From: Bradyrhizobium sp. LTSP885
GTDB lineage: Bacteria; Pseudomonadota; Alphaproteobacteria; Rhizobiales; Xanthobacteraceae
Reading direction: 5' to 3'
Assembly: GCF_000938305.1 (NCBI RefSeq)
Contig: NZ_JYMT01000038.1
Location: 492,379-556,378, forward strand
DNA: 64,000 nt
Positions 1 to 9,234 of the stretch are shown here, one piece after another (within the stretch, counting starts at the first letter, position 1; every line of letters begins with the position of its first letter). A program made the position numbers and the translations under genes. A model generated the notes under the pieces. The model was given only the letters and a program-made list of their open reading frames with translations, was not told the DNA's origin and did not search any database.

Positions 1-2
1 CA

Positions 3-815
3 TTGCGGTTGAATGCGGCGGGCCCGGGATCCTCCGGAGTCCTTCTGGTGATGGCCCTGCTGTGTCCGGCGTCCGCCATCAACGTGATGGATGGCCAGGC
101 CGTGTTTCTGGTCGTCGCGCTGATCGTTGCCGGACTGGGCCTTCTCGAGCAGCGTCCGGTTCTCTGCGGGCTGGCGATGGGACTGCTGACGTTCAAGCCG
201 CAGTTCTGCATTCTGGTCCCGCTGGCCCTGATCGCGGCCGGGCAGTGGCGTGCGCTATGGGCGGCCGGCCTGTCTGCCCTGGCCCTGGCGGTTGCGAGCG
301 GCTTGATCTTCGGCTGGGACCTGTGGCTTCGCTGGCTTCCCCTCATGACCGAGAATCTGGTCAACCCCGATGCGAAGTGGATCGAGTATGGCCGCCTGTG
401 GGGCAACAGCGTCTACGCCTGCGCCAGCCTGCTTGGCGCCCCACAGCAGCTGGCATCGGCGATCCAGCTCCTCGCAACGATCTTTGCGGCTGGCTCCGTT
501 GTTCTCGCGTTCCGCTCGCGGTTGAGCACGATGGAGAAGACGGCCGTGTTTCTCGCGGCCACCGTCCTCGCCGCACCGCATTCCGGGCCTTACGATCAGG
601 TGCTGCTAGTGGTCGCGGCGGCTTACTGGTTGATGGCGCAAGGCCGCTCGCAGCCGCTGTGGTGCTGGACCCTGATGTTCATGATCTGGCTTGTGCCGAT
701 CATCAGCCCGCCGCTTCTGTTTGCCCCGAGCCGGCTGGCCCCGTTGTTGACGGTGACGCTCATCGCGCTCGTGCTTCGCCGCGCGCTGCCGATGGTGAAG
801 CTGCCGACGCGATAG
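3..815 (+). CDS. Glycosyltransferase family 87 (DUF2029) membrane protein, 5' end cut by the window
   Basis: The reading frame is open to the left edge, so this is the C-terminal 270 residues of a longer protein. It is strongly hydrophobic, with repeated helices, and carries the stretch GLLTFKPQFCILVPLALIAAG (shortened: LLTFKPQ..PLALIAAG), in which a KPQ motif follows a membrane helix. This is characteristic of the GT87/DUF2029 polyprenyl-phosphate-dependent mannosyltransferase-like family. Such enzymes transfer sugars on the periplasmic face of the inner membrane; the acceptor cannot be told from sequence. It converges on the PAP2 gene only 12 bases downstream. The family call is fairly safe, the substrate unknown. 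Confidence 0.7.
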   Translation: MRLNAAGPGSSGVLLVMALLCPASAINVMDGQAVFLVVALIVAGLGLLEQRPVLCGLAMGLLTFKPQFCILVPLALIAAGQWRALWAAGLSALALAVASGLIFGWDLWLRWLPLMTENLVNPDAKWIEYGRLWGNSVYACASLLGAPQQLASAIQLLATIFAAGSVVLAFRSRLSTMEKTAVFLAATVLAAPHSGPYDQVLLVVAAAYWLMAQGRSQPLWCWTLMFMIWLVPIISPPLLFAPSRLAPLLTVTLIALVLRRALPMVKLPTR

Positions 816-827
816 ACGTCCAATCGA

Positions 828-1928
828 TCAGGCGCCGGCTCGCTCCGCATCCCGTTCGCGCGCCGGCGTCGACCTGTTCTGGAGCCGGACCAGGAGGATT
901 GCGCCAGTGGTCAGGGCGGCACCGGCCAGGACATCGGCGAGGTGATGGCCCCCCACGGGCATCGTTGCCAGGAACATCGTTCCGTTCACGACTGCTACTG
1001 GGATCATGAGCCAGCGCGTATCGCGCGCGGCGTAGATCGTCATGAGACCCAGCATGGTGTGAAACGACGGAAAGCTGACGATACCGTCGGGTGCCGTGAG
1101 GTCGATGACGGAGAGTGTTCCATCGCGCAGTATGAGGAAGGTGTGCACAAAGGGCCACATCGGGCCCACGACTGCCGAGTAGTTTGCGAATTCCTGCGGA
1201 GCGGGCTCGAAATACGCGAAGGCGCCTGCGGCCGGAACCAGTGCCATGCCGATACACACCGCGATGGTGCTCAGGCTCAGAACGGCCATGAATTCCGTGA
1301 TCCTGTCTCCACGGCGCCGCAAAACGAGCCACATCACGACCACGTCGGAGGCGGGACCTGTGGCGTCGTAGGCCTTGGCCAACACCTTCACGATGAACGG
1401 GCTGGCGTTCGTTGCCTGCAGAAAGCTCGGCCAGTCGAAGCCAAGCAGGTGATCGACATCCGCCAGGACGTTGTCCCTCAAGGGCAGGTCCGCGGCGGTG
1501 ATCAGATAGCTCAGGGTAACCCCTCCGACCAGCAGCGCGCCAATAGGCAGGAACGTGCGCCACAGCAATTCGGTCAGATGCAGAACGTATCGCAGCAGAA
1601 CTGCCGGACGTCTTTCGTCTCCGGCAAGACGGCTGGATGCGACAGCGAGGAAGATACCGGCGAACGCACTGAAACCGACGCATTTCAGGATGATCGCCCA
1701 GTTCGCCTGTGCAAATGAAATCCGCGAGCCTTGCAGCCAGATCACGTCGACAATGGCGTAGCCCAGGACGCACGACCAGACGACCGCCATGTGCCGCTGC
1801 GCGACGGCGCCATAGTCGCTGAACATGAGCCAGCGTCCCAGGGCGTCTCGAATCCCCGCCAGATTGACGGTCCGACCGCGGATGCCGGAAGTGGCGTTGC
1901 GTTTCTCGATCCCGGATATCGACGACAC
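828..1928 (-). CDS. PAP2-superfamily membrane phosphatase
   Basis: A 366-aa polytopic membrane protein. The C-terminal part has the PAP2 active-site signatures SFPSFHTML (about residues 285-293) and GGHHLADVLAG (about 326-336); the two histidines are the expected acid/base and nucleophile of lipid-phosphate phosphatases. PAP2 enzymes dephosphorylate lipid phosphates or transfer head groups at the periplasmic membrane face. I start it at the GTG at 1928 because GAGGG lies six bases upstream. The frame is open further upstream to 2174 but without such a signal, and an ATG at 1826 is a shorter alternative. It converges with a GT87 enzyme, so a joint role in polyprenyl-phosphate sugar transfer is possible but unproven. 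Confidence 0.75.
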   Translation of the reverse strand: MSSISGIEKRNATSGIRGRTVNLAGIRDALGRWLMFSDYGAVAQRHMAVVWSCVLGYAIVDVIWLQGSRISFAQANWAIILKCVGFSAFAGIFLAVASSRLAGDERRPAVLLRYVLHLTELLWRTFLPIGALLVGGVTLSYLITAADLPLRDNVLADVDHLLGFDWPSFLQATNASPFIVKVLAKAYDATGPASDVVVMWLVLRRRGDRITEFMAVLSLSTIAVCIGMALVPAAGAFAYFEPAPQEFANYSAVVGPMWPFVHTFLILRDGTLSVIDLTAPDGIVSFPSFHTMLGLMTIYAARDTRWLMIPVAVVNGTMFLATMPVGGHHLADVLAGAALTTGAILLVRLQNRSTPARERDAERAGA

Positions 1929-2095
1929 GTGATGTCCCTCGTCTTTTTGGCTGCGCAGAAGCTGGAGCGGGAATCTTAAGATTGCTATAATCGTGGAGCG
2001 CGCTCGCAGATGGCGACGCGGTCGGTCGCCTGATCTATGGTCAGGGGCATGGGCGAGCGCATTTTCGGCTCGTTGCGATCGCCGCCGATGGGACG

Positions 2096-2929
2096 ATGAT
2101 AGTGAGCCTGCCAGTCCAGATCGCCGAGATGCTCGGCCAGACGCTGATCCAGATGGTGCCCGCCACCATCGCACTCGCGCTGGTGTTCACGGTGCTGGCG
2201 CATGTCTGGGCCTGCAATCCCGGCCGGCCCTGGTGGCGCAAGCGCGAGATCGTCACCGACCTCTGTTACTGGTTCCTGGTGCCGCTGTTTGCCCGCGTGT
2301 TTCGCATCGGGCTTCTGGTTGTCATCGCCGGCCTCGTGTTCGGCATCCGCGACTCCGCCGAACTGGTTGCCTTCTATGACAACGGCCACGGGCCGCTGTC
2401 GACGCTGCCGATTTGGCTGCAGGCCATGCTGTTCCTCGTGATCTCCGACTTCGTGATGTACTGGCTGCATCGCATGTTTCATCGCGGCGGCTTCTGGCGA
2501 TATCACGCGGTCCACCACTCGTCGGAAGATGTCGACTGGATTTCGGCCGCGCGCTTCCATCCGGTCAATCTTCTGCTCGGCACGGTTGGCGTCGACGTCC
2601 TGATGCTGACGGCCGGCATTTCGCCAAGCGCGATGCTCTGGGTCGGTCCGTTCAATCTGTTCCTGTCCGCTTTCGTACACGCCAACCTGAACTGGGATCT
2701 CGGCCCGTTCAGATATTTGCTGGCGTCGCCGGTCTTTCACCGCTGGCACCACACCTCGCTCGATGAGGGGGGCAACAGCAATTTCGCCGGCACTTTTCCG
2801 GTCTGGGATATCCTGTTCGGCACCTTCCGGATGCCGGCGGGCCGGCTGCCGGACGATTACGGCATCGACGACAAGGCCTTCCCGAGCGAGATCGCCGGAC
2901 AATTGGCCTATCCGTTCCGGAAGTCGTGA
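2096..2929 (+). CDS. Sterol desaturase / fatty acid hydroxylase family protein
   Basis: 277 aa with four to five hydrophobic segments. It has the histidine clusters of the membrane di-iron hydroxylase superfamily: WLHRMFH (about residues 123-129), HAVHHSSE (about 137-144) and HRWHHTS (about 215-221). These ligands bind two irons for O2-dependent hydroxylation or desaturation of a lipid chain. The family includes sterol C5-desaturases, carotenoid hydroxylases and the alkylglycerol monooxygenase-like group, and the substrate cannot be assigned here. It diverges from the PAP2 gene across 167 bases, and no partner ferredoxin is adjacent. The start is the ATG at 2096. Confidence 0.8.
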   Translation: MIVSLPVQIAEMLGQTLIQMVPATIALALVFTVLAHVWACNPGRPWWRKREIVTDLCYWFLVPLFARVFRIGLLVVIAGLVFGIRDSAELVAFYDNGHGPLSTLPIWLQAMLFLVISDFVMYWLHRMFHRGGFWRYHAVHHSSEDVDWISAARFHPVNLLLGTVGVDVLMLTAGISPSAMLWVGPFNLFLSAFVHANLNWDLGPFRYLLASPVFHRWHHTSLDEGGNSNFAGTFPVWDILFGTFRMPAGRLPDDYGIDDKAFPSEIAGQLAYPFRKS

Positions 2930-3052
2930 CATCCGCGCAATTCAAGCCTCGATTTTTGCTCTTCTTAAATGAATTGCCGTCAGATTTGCCCCGTCGGGCG
3001 CCGGTCCGCCGCGTATCGCTTTTGCCGGCTAGTCAACGTCCCGGGGTAGAGT

Positions 3053-3562
3053 ATGTCGTTTCAGTCTCAGCGTATTCGCGCCATCGCGCGTTTTGGATTC
3101 GTCTTCCTGGCCGCAGCTGTGTTGCTGTGGCCTGCGGTCTCCAAGGCCGCGCCAGATCCTGACCGGATCGCGGTCAGCGTCGACCAGGCCAAGCTCGTCA
3201 GGCTGCCCTCGGGCATCGCGACGATCGTCGTCGGCAACCCCTTGATCGCCGACGTCACCCTGCAGAATGGCGGCGTCGTCGTCGTCACCGGCAAGGGCTA
3301 CGGCGCCACCAACTTCATCGCACTCGACCGCACCGGCCAGGTGCTGGTGGATCGCCAGATCCAGGTTGAAGGCCCGCCAAGCGACCAGCTCGTCACCGTC
3401 TATCGCGGCATCGACCGCGAGACCTACAGCTGCATGCCGGTCTGCCAGCGCCGCATCACCCTTGGCGACGGCGAGACTTACTTCAAGTCAACAATGGACC
3501 AGGCCGGCACGCTGAACAGCCAGGCCAGCGGTTCGGCCGCAGCCGCCAAGCCAACGAATTGA
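3053..3562 (+). CDS. Pilus assembly protein N-terminal domain protein (CpaC/RcpA N-domain-like)
   Basis: 169 aa with an N-terminal signal peptide (hydrophobic residues about 15-28, cleavage near SKAAP). One domain follows: VSVDQAKLVRLPSGIATIVVGNPLIAD and GYGATNFIALDRTGQVL are typical of the pilus formation N-terminal region (PF13629) that precedes the secretin domain in CpaC/RcpA. The secretin domain is absent, so this is a free-standing periplasmic domain, as often seen beside tad-type genes in Bradyrhizobium. Two TadE/G-like genes follow within 200 bases, supporting a role in Flp/Tad pilus assembly. A pair of cysteines (CMPVC) near residue 127 could form a disulfide. Confidence 0.75.
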   Translation: MSFQSQRIRAIARFGFVFLAAAVLLWPAVSKAAPDPDRIAVSVDQAKLVRLPSGIATIVVGNPLIADVTLQNGGVVVVTGKGYGATNFIALDRTGQVLVDRQIQVEGPPSDQLVTVYRGIDRETYSCMPVCQRRITLGDGETYFKSTMDQAGTLNSQASGSAAAAKPTN

Positions 3563-3735
3563 GCCATTCCTGCTCCGGTGCATCCATGCGCCGGGGCCGC
3601 GGTCGATTGCAGGCCGCCATCTCGACACGGTTAAGATTGGCTTAATGGAACAGGGCATTCTGTCCCGATCCGACGAAACACTTCAACAATGGGTTTCCGG
3701 TAGCTGTTACCGGCCACATTCATCCGGGGTCGTTG

Positions 3736-4299
3736 ATGCCGCTGCCCGCTCGTTTCTCCCAAAACCTCCTGCGTCGTTTCCGCCGCAACTCCCGCGGCTC
3801 GGCTGCGGTGGAGTTCGCGCTGATCGCGCCGCTGTTTTTCGGGCTGGTGTTTGCGATCGTCGAGACGGCCATGATCTTCTTTGCCGGCCAGGTGCTGGAG
3901 ACCGTGACGCAGGATTCCGCGCGCGCGATCATGACCGGTCAGGCGCAGAGCGGCCTGGTGACGGGCTGTTCGACGCCCTGCACTCAGGCGCAGTTCAAGA
4001 CCTACGTCTGCAACCAGATCAGTGCCTTGTTCGATTGCACCAACGGCATCTATATCGACGTGCGCAGCTACACCGCGTCCCAGTTCGGTTCAGTCAACCT
4101 CACCCCGCCGATCGATTCGGGCGGAAACTTCCTTCCGGCCATGCAGTACAGTACCGGTGGCGCCGGCAGCATCGTCGTGGTCCGCCTGTTCTATCAGTGG
4201 CCACTGTTTGTCACTTCGCTTGGTTTCAACGTCGCCAACCTGAACACCGGCAAACGTCTCCTGACCGCGACTGCGGCCTTCAAGAATGAGCCCTTCTGA
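3736..4299 (+). CDS. TadE-family pseudopilin
   Basis: 187 aa. The N-terminal basic segment RRFRRNSRGSAAVEFALIAP (about residues 12-31) is the TadE/TadG signature: a short positively charged leader, then AVEF and one membrane helix. The rest is periplasmic. TadE-like minor pseudopilins are processed by the TadV prepilin peptidase and help assemble Flp pili. GGGG lies seven bases before the ATG at 3736; a TTG three bases earlier is in frame. Two cysteines (CSTPCTQ) suggest a disulfide. The stop overlaps the start of the next gene (TGATG), so the two are translationally coupled. The major pilin, ATPase and secretin genes are not in the window. Confidence 0.75.
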   Translation: MPLPARFSQNLLRRFRRNSRGSAAVEFALIAPLFFGLVFAIVETAMIFFAGQVLETVTQDSARAIMTGQAQSGLVTGCSTPCTQAQFKTYVCNQISALFDCTNGIYIDVRSYTASQFGSVNLTPPIDSGGNFLPAMQYSTGGAGSIVVVRLFYQWPLFVTSLGFNVANLNTGKRLLTATAAFKNEPF

Positions 4300-4937
4300 T
4301 GCGGAACATGCGACAGAGAGTGCGGATTTGGCTTGGTCTGCGGCGGTTCGCGCGCGACAGGCGTGGGCTCGCGGCCGTCGAGTTCGCCCTTATCCTCCCG
4401 CTGATGCTGCTGTTGTTCTTCGGCACCGTCGAGTTCTCGTCCGGCGTCGCCGTCGACCGCAAGGTGACGTTGATGGCGCGCACATTGTCCGACTTGACCT
4501 CGCAGTCGATCTCGGTCGCGGACAGTGATCTCACCAACTTCTTTAGCGCCGCCGTCGGGATCATGACGCCCTATGACCCGAGCCCGACCCAAGCCACGCT
4601 GTCGGAGATCTACATCGATACCACGCTGACCGCGAAGATCATCTGGACCAAGGCTGCGACCATTTCCAGCGGTGCCACGCAGGCGACGTTGACGACCTCG
4701 TCCCGCAGTGTGGGTGACAACGTCACCAGCATCATCCCACCGGCACTATTGATTTCGCAAACCTCTCTGATCTTCAGCGAAGTCAAATACAAATACGTTC
4801 CAACGGTCGGCTATGTAATGGCGAAAGCCGGCATCACGCTCAGCGACGTCGCCTATACCCGCCCGCGACAAGCGAATTGCGTGATCTATCCGACGCCCGC
4901 CTCGGGGTCTCCTCTGCCGCCTTGTCCGTCGACGTAG
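4299..4937 (+). CDS. TadE/TadG-family pseudopilin
   Basis: 212 aa with the same architecture as the gene before it. Basic residues about 5-22 are followed by GLAAVEFALILPLMLLLFFGTVEF, a single helix with the AVEF motif, then a Ser/Thr-rich periplasmic domain. Its start overlaps the upstream stop by one base, so the pair is one operon. It lacks the long von Willebrand domain of full TadG proteins, so TadE-like or short TadG-like is the better description. Transcription ends at the hairpin at 4978-5004. Confidence 0.75.
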   Translation: MRNMRQRVRIWLGLRRFARDRRGLAAVEFALILPLMLLLFFGTVEFSSGVAVDRKVTLMARTLSDLTSQSISVADSDLTNFFSAAVGIMTPYDPSPTQATLSEIYIDTTLTAKIIWTKAATISSGATQATLTTSSRSVGDNVTSIIPPALLISQTSLIFSEVKYKYVPTVGYVMAKAGITLSDVAYTRPRQANCVIYPTPASGSPLPPCPST

Positions 4938-4977
4938 GCCGCTGTCGCTGCCGATCCCGACAAATAGCACCCGCAAA

Positions 4978-5004
4978 AAAGGCCGCACCTGAGGTGCGGC
5001 CTTT
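4978..5004. terminator. Bidirectional Rho-independent terminator between tadG-like and cspA
   Basis: Perfect inverted repeat AAAGGCCGCACCT / AGGTGCGGCCTTT with almost no loop and A/T tracts on both sides. It lies between two convergent genes and can serve both strands. Confidence 0.75.
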
Positions 5005-5053
5005 GATGTCTTGACGGCAATTTCCTCGAGCGTCGCGCTCGCGGGAAATCGGC

Positions 5054-5266
5054 TTATCCAGCGGCGCGGAGATTGTCGGCCGAGGATTTGCCGGAACGGC
5101 GGTCAGCTACGATCTCGTAAGAGATCTTCTGGCCTTCACGCAGAGTGCCAAGACCGGCACGCTCGACAGCACTGATGTGCACGAACACGTCGTTGCCACC
5201 TTCATCCGGCTGGATGAAGCCGTAGCCCTTGGTCGCGTTAAACCACTTCACGGTTCCCATGCTCAC
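5054..5266 (-). CDS. cspA: Cold shock domain protein, CspA family
   Basis: 70 aa, a single OB-fold cold shock domain with RNP1 GYGFIQPD and RNP2 VFVHISAVE, the nucleic-acid-binding aromatic motifs. CspA proteins melt RNA secondary structure. The reading begins MSMGTVKWFNATKGYGF: the first codon is GTG at 5266, with an ATG two codons later at 5260. GAAGGGA lies about nine bases before the GTG, which fits the GTG better. It is downstream of the helicase and infA genes on the same strand, separated by a long structured leader, and ends at the shared terminator. Confidence 0.9.
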   Translation of the reverse strand: MSMGTVKWFNATKGYGFIQPDEGGNDVFVHISAVERAGLGTLREGQKISYEIVADRRSGKSSADNLRAAG

Positions 5267-5535
5267 GGGGGTAGTCCCTTCTCAGATATACAAGTTCAAG
5301 ACCCGCTGGTCGGCGGGGTGGTGAGATCGAATTTTTGGAAGGGTCGTCAGCGTCTGAACCGGCTGTACCGGTGGATAGCTAATGTCGTCCGGCCGAAAAT
5401 CGATGGCCGATATATTATTCGATAGAGCGGTTCAAAACAATCCTGACGTGCGCGATTTTTTGGCCGGCGCGGGCGCCGGCCAATTGTTGCGCATGGCATC
5501 GGAATGTCATGCGCGCAACAGTTGCAAAGCCTCGG
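5267..5535 (-). other. Structured 5' leader region of cspA
   Basis: 269 bases without a gene. It contains two strong inverted repeats: GGCCGGCG/CGCCGGCC around 5464-5483 and TGTTGCGCATG/CATGCG-CGCAACA around 5486-5522. Long folded leaders are usual for cold shock mRNAs. The hairpins next to the infA stop may also end infA transcription. No open reading frame with a ribosome site is seen. Confidence 0.4.
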
Positions 5536-5826
5536 TTACCGACGGCGGAACTGACCGCCGCGCGGCGGTGCACCCCGCGGCGGGCCGCCGGGTGAACTCG
5601 GACGCTCGTCCTTGTGGCGGAATATCAGTCGGCCCTTTTCGAGATCGTAGGGCGACATTTCGATCGTGACGCGGTCGCCGGCCAACGTCTTGATCCGGTT
5701 CTTCTTCATCTTGCCGGCGGTGTAGGCGACGATCTCGTGTCCGGCGTCAAGTTGAACCCGGTAACGAGCGTCGGGGAGGATTTCGGTCACCAGTCCTTCG
5801 AACTGGATCAGCTCTTCCTTAGCCAT
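5536..5826 (-). CDS. infA: Translation initiation factor IF-1, tail-extended paralogue
   Basis: 96 aa. The first 72 residues are a complete IF-1 S1/OB domain (MAKEELIQFEGLVTEILPD, YTAGKMKKNRI, DRVTIEMSPYD, GRLIFRHK), which binds the 30S A site during initiation. The remaining 24 residues form a Pro/Gly/Arg tail (PPRGAPPRGGQFRRR) absent from the 72-aa canonical protein. GAGGAA lies ahead of the ATG. It follows the RNA helicase stop by 24 bases and precedes cspA, so it probably belongs to a cold- or growth-responsive unit. Alphaproteobacteria often carry a second infA elsewhere. Confidence 0.9.
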   Translation of the reverse strand: MAKEELIQFEGLVTEILPDARYRVQLDAGHEIVAYTAGKMKKNRIKTLAGDRVTIEMSPYDLEKGRLIFRHKDERPSSPGGPPRGAPPRGGQFRRR

Positions 5827-5850
5827 GTGTTTCCTCAGATCGAGCGACGG

Positions 5851-7266
<1,416 letters not shown>

Positions 7267-7595
7267 AAGGTCGTTCTTTCCATAAAACAGTCGTCGTCCC
7301 GGCGGATATCGCCAGAATCGCACGAGGGCGTCAGGACACCCGCGTGTCTGGGGCATCAGGCTAGGTTGGATGCAAAGGCGAGCCAGAAGCCGTTGAGACG
7401 ACTTGAACACGCAGCTCGCGTGGGCGCGCCGCGATTCGCGCGGGCACCGCCACCATATGGACCAGGAACACGGCGTTTTCAAGATGTTGCAACCAGGTGG
7501 CAGCCGAAGTTCCCCGATCAACCGTCGCGCAGAATGTCAAAAACCCATGCCGGAAAATTAGCCAAACTGCCAATATTGCTCACGAAATAATCAGG
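7267..7595. other. Intergenic region between rhlE and the urtA promoter
   Basis: About 330 bases that must hold the rhlE promoter (minus strand). AT content rises after 7540. No convincing gene is seen: frames crossing it are the non-homologous upstream extension of rhlE and its antisense. Confidence 0.35.
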
Positions 7596-7664
7596 ATGCC
7601 CTCTGGGCATACATTTTTGTGGCCTAATTATTAGGCGATGGAGCTCCGTATTCTAACGGAACTC
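7596..7664. promoter_or_regulatory. Three inverted repeats upstream of the urtA sigma-54 promoter
   Basis: Three palindromes in 70 bases: ATGCCC-TCT-GGGCAT at 7596-7610, GCCTAAT-T-ATTAGGC at 7622-7636, and an imperfect pair GAGCTCCGTA / AACGGAACTC at 7641-7664. They lie 50-130 bases upstream of the -24 element, where a sigma-54 activator such as NtrC would bind. None matches the enterobacterial NtrC consensus well, so the bound protein is inference. Confidence 0.4.
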
Positions 7665-7710
7665 GCGAAGTTACCAAGTCTATTCAATACCTTAGAAGGT
7701 GTGAGGGGCG

Positions 7711-7726
7711 TGGCACAGTTCTTGCG
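7711..7726 (+). promoter_or_regulatory. Sigma-54 (RpoN) promoter of the urt-ure block
   Basis: TGGCACAGTTCTTGCG matches the sigma-54 consensus TGGCAC-N5-TTGC exactly, with GG at 7712-7713 and GC at 7724-7725 separated by ten bases. The predicted start is near 7737, giving a leader of about 63 bases to the urtA ATG at 7800. RpoN control with NtrC activation under nitrogen limitation fits a urea importer. Confidence 0.82.
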
Positions 7727-7799
7727 ATTCCCTTAACCGCAGGCGGCCAGGTGGCCGTTTCGCAAGCGTTCCACGCCTGCGTCAGGGAGATGACATTTC

Positions 7800-9128
7800 A
7801 TGCTTACACAACTTACTCACGATATAGCGACGGTGACCCGTCGCCGCGCTCTCGCGGCGACTGCCGGCCTGGTTATGGGCCTGGCTGCGTCCTCGTCGTT
7901 CTCGCCCGCGCAAGCGGCCGACGACACCATCAAGGTGGGTATTCTCCATTCGCTTTCCGGTACCATGGCCATCAGCGAAAGCACGCTGAAGGACACCGTC
8001 CTGTTCATGATTGATGAGCAGAACAAGAAGGGCGGCGTGATGGGCAAGAAGCTCGAGGCCGTCGTCGTCGATCCCGCCTCGAACTGGCCGCTGTTTGCGG
8101 AAAAGGCGCGCGAGCTGATCACCAAGGACAAGGTCGCGGTCGTGTTCGGCTGCTGGACCTCGGTGTCGCGCAAGTCCGTGCTCCCCGTGTTCAAGGAGCT
8201 GAACAACATCCTGTTCTATCCCGTGCAGTATGAAGGCGAAGAGTCCGAGCGCAACGTGTTCTACACCGGCGCTGCGCCGAACCAGCAGGCGATCCCCGCC
8301 GTCGACTATCTGATGAAGGACGAGAAGGTGAAGCGCTGGGTGCTGGCCGGCACCGACTACGTCTATCCGCGCACCACCAACAAGATCCTCGAGGCGTACC
8401 TGAAGTCGAAGGGCGTCGCGCAGGAAGACATCATGATCAACTACACGCCGTTCGGTCATTCCGACTGGCAGACGATCGTGGCCGACATCAAGAAGTTCGG
8501 CTCGGCCGGCAAGAAGACCGCCGTGGTCTCCACCATCAACGGCGACGCCAACGTTCCCTTCTACAAGGAACTCGGCAACCAGGGCATCAAGGCAAAAGAC
8601 ATTCCGGTGGTCGCGTTCTCGGTCGGCGAAGAAGAACTCGCCGGCATCGACGCCAAGCCGCTGGTCGGCCATCTCGCCGCCTGGAACTACTTCGAATCGA
8701 TCAAGACCCCGGCGAACGAAAAGTTCATCAAGGAGTGGCAGGCCTATACCAAGAATCCGAAGCGCACCACCAACGATCCGATGGAAGCCACCTATATCGG
8801 CTTCAATCTGTGGGTGAAGGCGGTCGAGAAAGTGAAGTCGACCGATCCGGACAAGGTGATCGATGCACTTCCCGGCATCGAGACGGCGAACCTCACGGGC
8901 GGTACCGCCAAAGTGCTTCCGAACCATCACATCACCAAGCCGGTCTACATTGGCGAAATCAAAGCCAATGGCCAGTTCGACGTGGTGTGGAAGACACCGG
9001 CGGAAGTCGCCGGCGACGCATGGTCGAAGGAATTGCCCGACTCCAAGGACCTGGTTGGCGATTGGGTCGGCAAGAAGTGCGGCAACTACAACACCAAGAC
9101 CAGCAAGTGCCTCGGTTCGGGTTCCTGA
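7800..9128 (+). CDS. urtA: Urea ABC transporter, substrate-binding protein UrtA
   Basis: 442 aa. The N-terminal signal has an RRR pair followed by a hydrophobic stretch ending in PAQAADD, a Tat-like leader of about 40 residues. The mature part is a type I periplasmic binding protein of the branched-chain amino acid/amide family: IKVGILHSLSGTMAISE opens the first lobe, and GCWTSVSRKSVLPVF and FYPVQYEGEE are typical of UrtA. It binds urea (and short amides) in the periplasm for UrtBCDE. AGGGAGA precedes the ATG by about eight bases. It is first in the operon, behind a sigma-54 promoter, and is followed by a hairpin that would leave it the most abundant product. Confidence 0.93.
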   Translation: MLTQLTHDIATVTRRRALAATAGLVMGLAASSSFSPAQAADDTIKVGILHSLSGTMAISESTLKDTVLFMIDEQNKKGGVMGKKLEAVVVDPASNWPLFAEKARELITKDKVAVVFGCWTSVSRKSVLPVFKELNNILFYPVQYEGEESERNVFYTGAAPNQQAIPAVDYLMKDEKVKRWVLAGTDYVYPRTTNKILEAYLKSKGVAQEDIMINYTPFGHSDWQTIVADIKKFGSAGKKTAVVSTINGDANVPFYKELGNQGIKAKDIPVVAFSVGEEELAGIDAKPLVGHLAAWNYFESIKTPANEKFIKEWQAYTKNPKRTTNDPMEATYIGFNLWVKAVEKVKSTDPDKVIDALPGIETANLTGGTAKVLPNHHITKPVYIGEIKANGQFDVVWKTPAEVAGDAWSKELPDSKDLVGDWVGKKCGNYNTKTSKCLGSGS

Positions 9129-9179
9129 TCCGGGACTGCTGATCTGATCAACGACACAACAAAAACCTTCCAAGACACT

Positions 9180-9210
9180 GGAGAAGGCGGCGCGGTTCGC
9201 CGCCTTCTCC
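9180..9210 (+). terminator. Hairpin between urtA and urtB (attenuator or mRNA-stabilising stem)
   Basis: GGAGAAGGCGGCG / CGCCGCCTTCTCC, a 13-bp perfect stem with a 5-base loop and no T-run after it. Such stems after a binding-protein gene commonly protect its mRNA or lower expression of the downstream permease genes. Confidence 0.6.
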
Positions 9211-9234
9211 TCACACTCCGGCCGGGGTATTCAC

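Noticed and set aside
7782..9173. 463-codon minus-strand frame across urtA
   Set aside because: Complement of a certain gene; no domain or ribosome site.
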